Made by a program: the position numbers and the translations under genes. From CAVQFD01 sp963724695 (GTDB lineage Bacteria; Acidobacteriota; Vicinamibacteria; Vicinamibacterales; CAVVIG01): DNA of 64,000 nt. The number at the start of each line of letters is the position of its first letter. Positions within the stretch are counted from its first letter, which is position 1. The notes under the pieces are model-generated. The model searched no databases. It saw only the letters and a list, made by a program, of their open reading frames with translations, and had not been told where the DNA came from. This document shows, piece after piece, positions 60,493 to 64,000 of the stretch. The stretch covers positions 558,001 through 622,000 of the forward strand of contig CAVRVW010000011.1 of assembly GCA_963724695.1 (NCBI GenBank). Reading direction: 5' to 3'.

Positions 60493-62505
60493 ATGGCCAA
60501 GAAGAAGTTGAAGAGGCCCGCAAGGGGGCGGTCGAAGCAAGCGCTGCCGCGCAAGCGCGCCGGGCAGCGTCAACTGGACGCGCTACCCGATACGCTCGAT
60601 TTCCGCGATCGCATGTTCGAGGCGACCCTCGTCGAGGTGCCCGTGCGCATCGCGCTCGATGAGTACCGGCGGTGGCAGGTGCCGATCCTCGACCAGGGCA
60701 CCGAGGGCGCCTGCACCGGCTTCGGCCTCGCCACCGTGGCGCACTATCTGCTCCGCCGCCGCGCCGTCGTCCCCGACCCGGAGCCCGTCAGCCCGCGCAT
60801 GTTCTACGAGATGGCCAAGCGGTACGACGAGTGGCCGGGCGAAGACTACAGCGGGTCGAGCGCCCGCGGCGCCATGAAGGGCTGGCACAAGCACGGCGTC
60901 TGCAGCGAGACCGTGTTCCCGTATGTGGCGGGCATGCAGGCCCGCACGACGCTGAACGAGGAGCAGACGTCGGACGCCGTGCGACGGCCCCTCGGCTCGT
61001 ATTTCCGGGTCAACCATCGCGACCTGGTGGCGATGCACGCCGCGATCGCCGAAACCGGCGCGCTCTTTGTCACCACGATGGTCCACGAGGGATGGAATCG
61101 CGTCGGCGACGACGGGCTGATCGCGTTCGAGCCGGGGACGAAGCCCCTCGGCGCGCACGCGGTGGCCATCGTGGCCTACGACGAGCACGGCTTCTGGATC
61201 CAGAACTCGTGGGGCCGGCGATGGGGCGCTGCGGGATTCGGCCGTATCGCCTACGACGATTGGATGGTCCACGCCACCGACGTCTGGGCGGCCAGGCTCG
61301 GCGTGCCCATCATCCTGAAGAGCGCCGAGGCCGCTGCAGCCGGCTACACGGCTGCGCGCGGCTCGCGCGGGTACGTGTTCTCCGACCTCCGGCCGCACAT
61401 CATCAGCCTCGGCAACGACGGGACGCTGCGCGGCGGTGGAACCTTCGGCACCACCGACAACGACGTCCGCGAGATCTTCGAAGAGGACTTTCCGCGGCTG
61501 ACCGCCACATGGAAGACGAAACGCCTGCTGCTGTACGCCCACGGCGGCCTCGTCAGCGAGGACTCGGCCATCGACCGCGTGGCCCAGTACCGCGCGGCGC
61601 TCCTCTCGCACGAGGTCTACCCGCTGTCCTTCATCTGGAAGACCGACTTCGTGTCGACGCTCAAGAACATCCTCGAGGAGGCCATCCGCCAGCGCCGTCC
61701 CGAGGGTCCGCTCGACGCCTCCAAAGACTTCATGCTCGATCGGCTCGACGATGCGCTGGAGCCGCTCGCGCGGGCGTTGTCGGGCAAGTCGCAGTGGGAC
61801 GAGATGAAGGAGAACGCGCTCAGGGCCACCGAGAGTGCTGCGGGAGGCGCGCGCCTGGCCCTCAAACACCTCGCCAAGCTGGCAGCCGCGCAGCCCGGGC
61901 TCGAGATCCACATCGTCGGCCACAGCGCCGGCGCGGTGTTCCATGCGCCGCTGGTCGCCCGACTGACCGGCTCAGGTCCCGGCGAACACGGGCTCAAAGT
62001 CGCTTCGTGCACGCTCTGGGCGCCGGCCTGCACCACGGCGGTGTTCAAGCAGTACTACGTGCCGGCGATCCAGAAGAAGAAGATCGACCGCACCGCCCTC
62101 TTCGTCCTGAGCGATCAGGCGGAGCGCGACGACCACTGCGCGAACATCTACCACAAGTCGCTCCTCTACCTCGTATCGCATGCCTTCGAGGCCACGCCTC
62201 GCATCCCGCTCGTGCGCGACGGAGTGCCCATCGTCGGCATGGAGAAGCACGCCCGCGCCGAGCTCGGCGCGCTCGTCCGGACCGGACCGATTGACCTCGT
62301 GCTGACGCCGAACAGCACCCCGGTCGGTGGACCGACCGCGTCGCGCGCCAGCTCCCACGGCAGCTTCGACAACGACGAAGCGACGATGAAAGCCACGCTG
62401 GCGAGGATGATGGACGTGCGCAGCACGGCCGGAGCGAAGATGTCGTTCCGCCGGAGCGGCGCCGCGCGCAGGGCCGAACGACGCGAACTCGATCGAGTAG
62501 TGTGA
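60493..62505 (+). CDS. Papain-like peptidase fused to an alpha/beta hydrolase
   Basis: A 670-aa protein with a basic N-terminus (MAKKKLKRPARGRSKQ). Residues about 55-280 are a C1 papain-fold domain: VPILDQGTEGACTGFGLATV (oxyanion Gln and catalytic Cys), KPLGAHAVAIVAYDEHG (catalytic His) and GFWIQNSWGRRWGAAGFGRI (catalytic Asn). Residues about 330-560 are an alpha/beta hydrolase with RLLLYAHGGLVSEDSAI and LEIHIVGHSAGAVFHAPL (nucleophile Ser in GHSAG). No signal peptide. Two hydrolases in one chain would let it cut protein and ester bonds. ATG at 60493 chosen since the frame upstream runs through the repeat. Confidence 0.85.
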   Translation: MAKKKLKRPARGRSKQALPRKRAGQRQLDALPDTLDFRDRMFEATLVEVPVRIALDEYRRWQVPILDQGTEGACTGFGLATVAHYLLRRRAVVPDPEPVSPRMFYEMAKRYDEWPGEDYSGSSARGAMKGWHKHGVCSETVFPYVAGMQARTTLNEEQTSDAVRRPLGSYFRVNHRDLVAMHAAIAETGALFVTTMVHEGWNRVGDDGLIAFEPGTKPLGAHAVAIVAYDEHGFWIQNSWGRRWGAAGFGRIAYDDWMVHATDVWAARLGVPIILKSAEAAAAGYTAARGSRGYVFSDLRPHIISLGNDGTLRGGGTFGTTDNDVREIFEEDFPRLTATWKTKRLLLYAHGGLVSEDSAIDRVAQYRAALLSHEVYPLSFIWKTDFVSTLKNILEEAIRQRRPEGPLDASKDFMLDRLDDALEPLARALSGKSQWDEMKENALRATESAAGGARLALKHLAKLAAAQPGLEIHIVGHSAGAVFHAPLVARLTGSGPGEHGLKVASCTLWAPACTTAVFKQYYVPAIQKKKIDRTALFVLSDQAERDDHCANIYHKSLLYLVSHAFEATPRIPLVRDGVPIVGMEKHARAELGALVRTGPIDLVLTPNSTPVGGPTASRASSHGSFDNDEATMKATLARMMDVRSTAGAKMSFRRSGAARRAERRELDRVV

Positions 62506-62562
62506 GCAGGACTTCGGAATACGAAGTCCTTCTGAGCTCATCAGGTCAAGTGCGAACTTTCG

Positions 62563-63681
62563 ATGCAGATAGCGACGGATCCGATCGATCTCCAGTTCTC
62601 GGGCGCGCAGCACAAGCAGCTGACCGAGGCGCTCGAGCACGCGTTCCCCTCCTACCAGGAGCTGGAGATGATGGTCCGCTACCGGCTGGGCCTCAACCTC
62701 CAGAGTGTCTCCTCGTCGTTCAACAAGCTCGGCTACGTCGCCTTCGAGCTGATCAAGACGCGGCAGGCCGCCGGCGAGCTCCTTCGCCTGGTGGCGGCCG
62801 CCCGGGCCTCGCAGCCACACAACCCGAGGCTCGCGAGCGTCGCGGAGTCGCTCGGCCTGGCGGCGGTGGCGCCGCCGCGCGCCGAGCTCGAGAAGATCGT
62901 CAAGAAGACGAGCGTGCCATTCGACATCGCCGTCTGGCGCGAGCGGATGGCGGCACGCGAGGTCTGCGTGTGCCGGATCGAAGTGCCGGAAACGGGAGGC
63001 ACGTCGTTCGGCACCGGGTTCCTCGTTGGTCCGGACCTCGTCCTGACCAACCACCACGTGATCGACGGCGTCGCGGACCCGGCAGGGATCGTCGTTCGGT
63101 TCGACTACAAGGCACGCCCTGGCGGCGCGCCGATCAGCCAGGGCGTCGAGGTGCGCCTCGCGGCCGAATGGCTCGTGGATTCGAGCCCGCACAGCCCGGT
63201 CGATCTTCAGGGGCTGCCCAAACAGGGGGTTCCCGATCCCGACGAGCTCGACTACGCGCTGCTGAAACTCGCCGAACCCGTCGGCGAGCTGCCGATCCCG
63301 GCCGGCAAGGAAGCCGAGCCCGGGGCCCCGGCCCGCGGGTGGATTGCTCTACCGAGGAAGCCCTGGCCTTTCGCGGCCAACCGCTCGCTGTTCATCATCC
63401 AGCACCCCAGCGGCTCGCCGATGAAGCTGGCCATGGATCTCGAGGCGACGATGACCGTGAACGCCAACGGCACGCGCGTCACCTACCAGACCGGGACCGA
63501 AGGAGGGTCGTCGGGATCGCCCTGCTTCAATCAGCTGTGGGATCTGGTGGCGTTGCACCATGCGGGCGACCCCTCGAACTCGGACTTCTACGATCCGGCG
63601 TTCAACGAGGGCATCCCGATCGATCGCGTCGTCGCCCGGCTCGAAGCCCGTGGGCTGACGGCCGGCCTCACGCTCGTCTGA
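62563..63681 (+). CDS. EAD1 (effector-associated domain) fused to trypsin-like serine protease
   Basis: A 372-aa cytosolic protein. Residues 1-100 match effector-associated domain 1: FSGAQHKQLTEALEHAFPSY, ELEMMVRYRLGLNLQ and GELLRLVAAARASQPHNPRL. Residues about 130-370 are a trypsin-like protease: GTSFGTGFLVGPDLVLTNHH (catalytic His), DELDYALLKLAEPV (Asp) and GTEGGSSGSPCFNQLWD (Ser in GSSGSP). In EAD systems the small death-fold-like EAD recruits an effector to a hub protein bearing the same EAD; no such partner is seen within this window. It starts 57 bases after the papain-like gene. Confidence 0.9.
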   Translation: MQIATDPIDLQFSGAQHKQLTEALEHAFPSYQELEMMVRYRLGLNLQSVSSSFNKLGYVAFELIKTRQAAGELLRLVAAARASQPHNPRLASVAESLGLAAVAPPRAELEKIVKKTSVPFDIAVWRERMAAREVCVCRIEVPETGGTSFGTGFLVGPDLVLTNHHVIDGVADPAGIVVRFDYKARPGGAPISQGVEVRLAAEWLVDSSPHSPVDLQGLPKQGVPDPDELDYALLKLAEPVGELPIPAGKEAEPGAPARGWIALPRKPWPFAANRSLFIIQHPSGSPMKLAMDLEATMTVNANGTRVTYQTGTEGGSSGSPCFNQLWDLVALHHAGDPSNSDFYDPAFNEGIPIDRVVARLEARGLTAGLTLV

Positions 63682-64000
63682 CGCGCGGGCGGCGGGAGCT
63701 GACGCCGGCCAGGTGGTCGAAGAGATCCAGATAGCGATCCGCCACGAGGTCCATCCGCTGCCGGTGGCAGTAGTCCATGTTGGCGCGCTGATGGCTGCGA
63801 CGTACGGCGTCGGGGGCATCGAGCGCGGCTTCGATGGCGGCCGCGAGGCTCGGCGCGCTTCCCCAGTCGTAGAAGTGCATGCGCAACCCCTCGCGTTCGA
63901 GGGCGCGTAACCCGGGCACGTCCGACGCCACGATCTCGGCGCCGTACATGGCCGACTGCAGCGCCACGCTGGACATGCCGGTGGTCGTCGCGTACGGGAG
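63668..64000 (-). CDS. Glycosyltransferase, C-terminal part (runs off the window)
   Basis: The frame is open to the last base. Visible C-terminal 110 residues: LPYATTTGMSSVALQSAMYG, EIVASDVPGLRALEREGLRM and SLAAAIEAALDAPDAV, a GT-B/GT4-type donor-sugar-binding half with the ExxxxG-like surface. The N-terminus lies outside. It is convergent with the EAD1-trypsin gene, overlapping it by 14 bases. Confidence 0.65.
   Translation of the reverse strand, partial: LPYATTTGMSSVALQSAMYGAEIVASDVPGLRALEREGLRMHFYDWGSAPSLAAAIEAALDAPDAVRRSHQRANMDYCHRQRMDLVADRYLDLFDHLAGVSSRRPRVRRA

Overview
Organism. The window is very GC-rich and gene-dense, with short intergenic gaps. It carries Alternative Complex III fused in one operon to an aa3-type oxidase, a PadR regulator paired with a MacB-like ABC permease of about 890 aa (the acidobacterial ADOP type), a BlaI/M56 pair, and M61, S9 and M16 peptidases. 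Together these suggest Acidobacteriota, plausibly class Vicinamibacteria; this is inference from gene content, not from a marker gene. No rRNA, tRNA, CRISPR array or complete insertion sequence was seen. Many conserved genes, including the housekeeping genes purE, purK, argH and coxA, are interrupted by single-base shifts. Because whole stretches (20.0-25.3, 26.4-29.9 and 59.2-63.7 kb) are clean, I read most shifts as assembly or base-calling errors and give one span per gene.

Layout. 0.1-2.7 kb: two small exported or membrane proteins, then purE-purK (minus). 2.8-6.4 kb: an M16 protease pair (one catalytic, one not) and a two-domain VOC protein (plus). 6.5-9.8 kb: a 40-aa membrane microprotein and argH (minus), divergent from an FAD-linked oxidase. 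10.0-14.6 kb: PadR with tandem operators, an ADOP permease and an outer-membrane-type protein. 14.6-17.2 kb: an M61 peptidase, then a four-helix-bundle (S23/IVP-like) gene flanked by inverted heptamer arrays. 17.2-19.9 kb: a zinc-ribbon protein and an S9 peptidase. 20.0-32.5 kb: the respiratory operon actABCDEF - hypothetical - sco - coxB-A-C-D, headed by a promoter with a CRP/FNR-like palindrome. 32.7-40.1 kb: a hybrid histidine kinase, BlaI-M56-radical SAM, an AraC/GyrI-like regulator, TrmO and a lipoprotein. 40.1-50.6 kb: a minus-strand operon with three di-haem c-type cytochromes, an Old-Yellow-Enzyme-type flavoprotein, a PGAP1-like lipase and three unfamiliar proteins. 50.9-63.7 kb: a protease-rich island with a C11-like/CHAT fusion, metacaspase, patatin, CHAT-like protein, metallo-beta-lactamase-fold protein, papain-like/alpha-beta-hydrolase fusion and EAD1-trypsin protein. 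A glycosyltransferase runs off the right edge.

How the parts work together. The respiratory operon would oxidise menaquinol through ACIII and pass electrons via haem c to the CuA subunit of the oxidase; Sco loads CuA. The 50.9-63.7 kb island resembles the EAD-centred biological-conflict systems (caspase, trypsin, CHAT, MBL and similar effectors) but shows no obvious NTPase hub.

Most unusual signal. At about a dozen gaps there are short tandem arrays with a strict 7-base (sometimes 9-base) period but different unit sequences. Eleven of them start within 0-19 bases of a stop codon, and related units keep the same orientation relative to the upstream gene. One pair of arrays, in inverted orientation, brackets the four-helix-bundle gene. 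This looks like a dispersed 3'-end repeat system that deserves follow-up.
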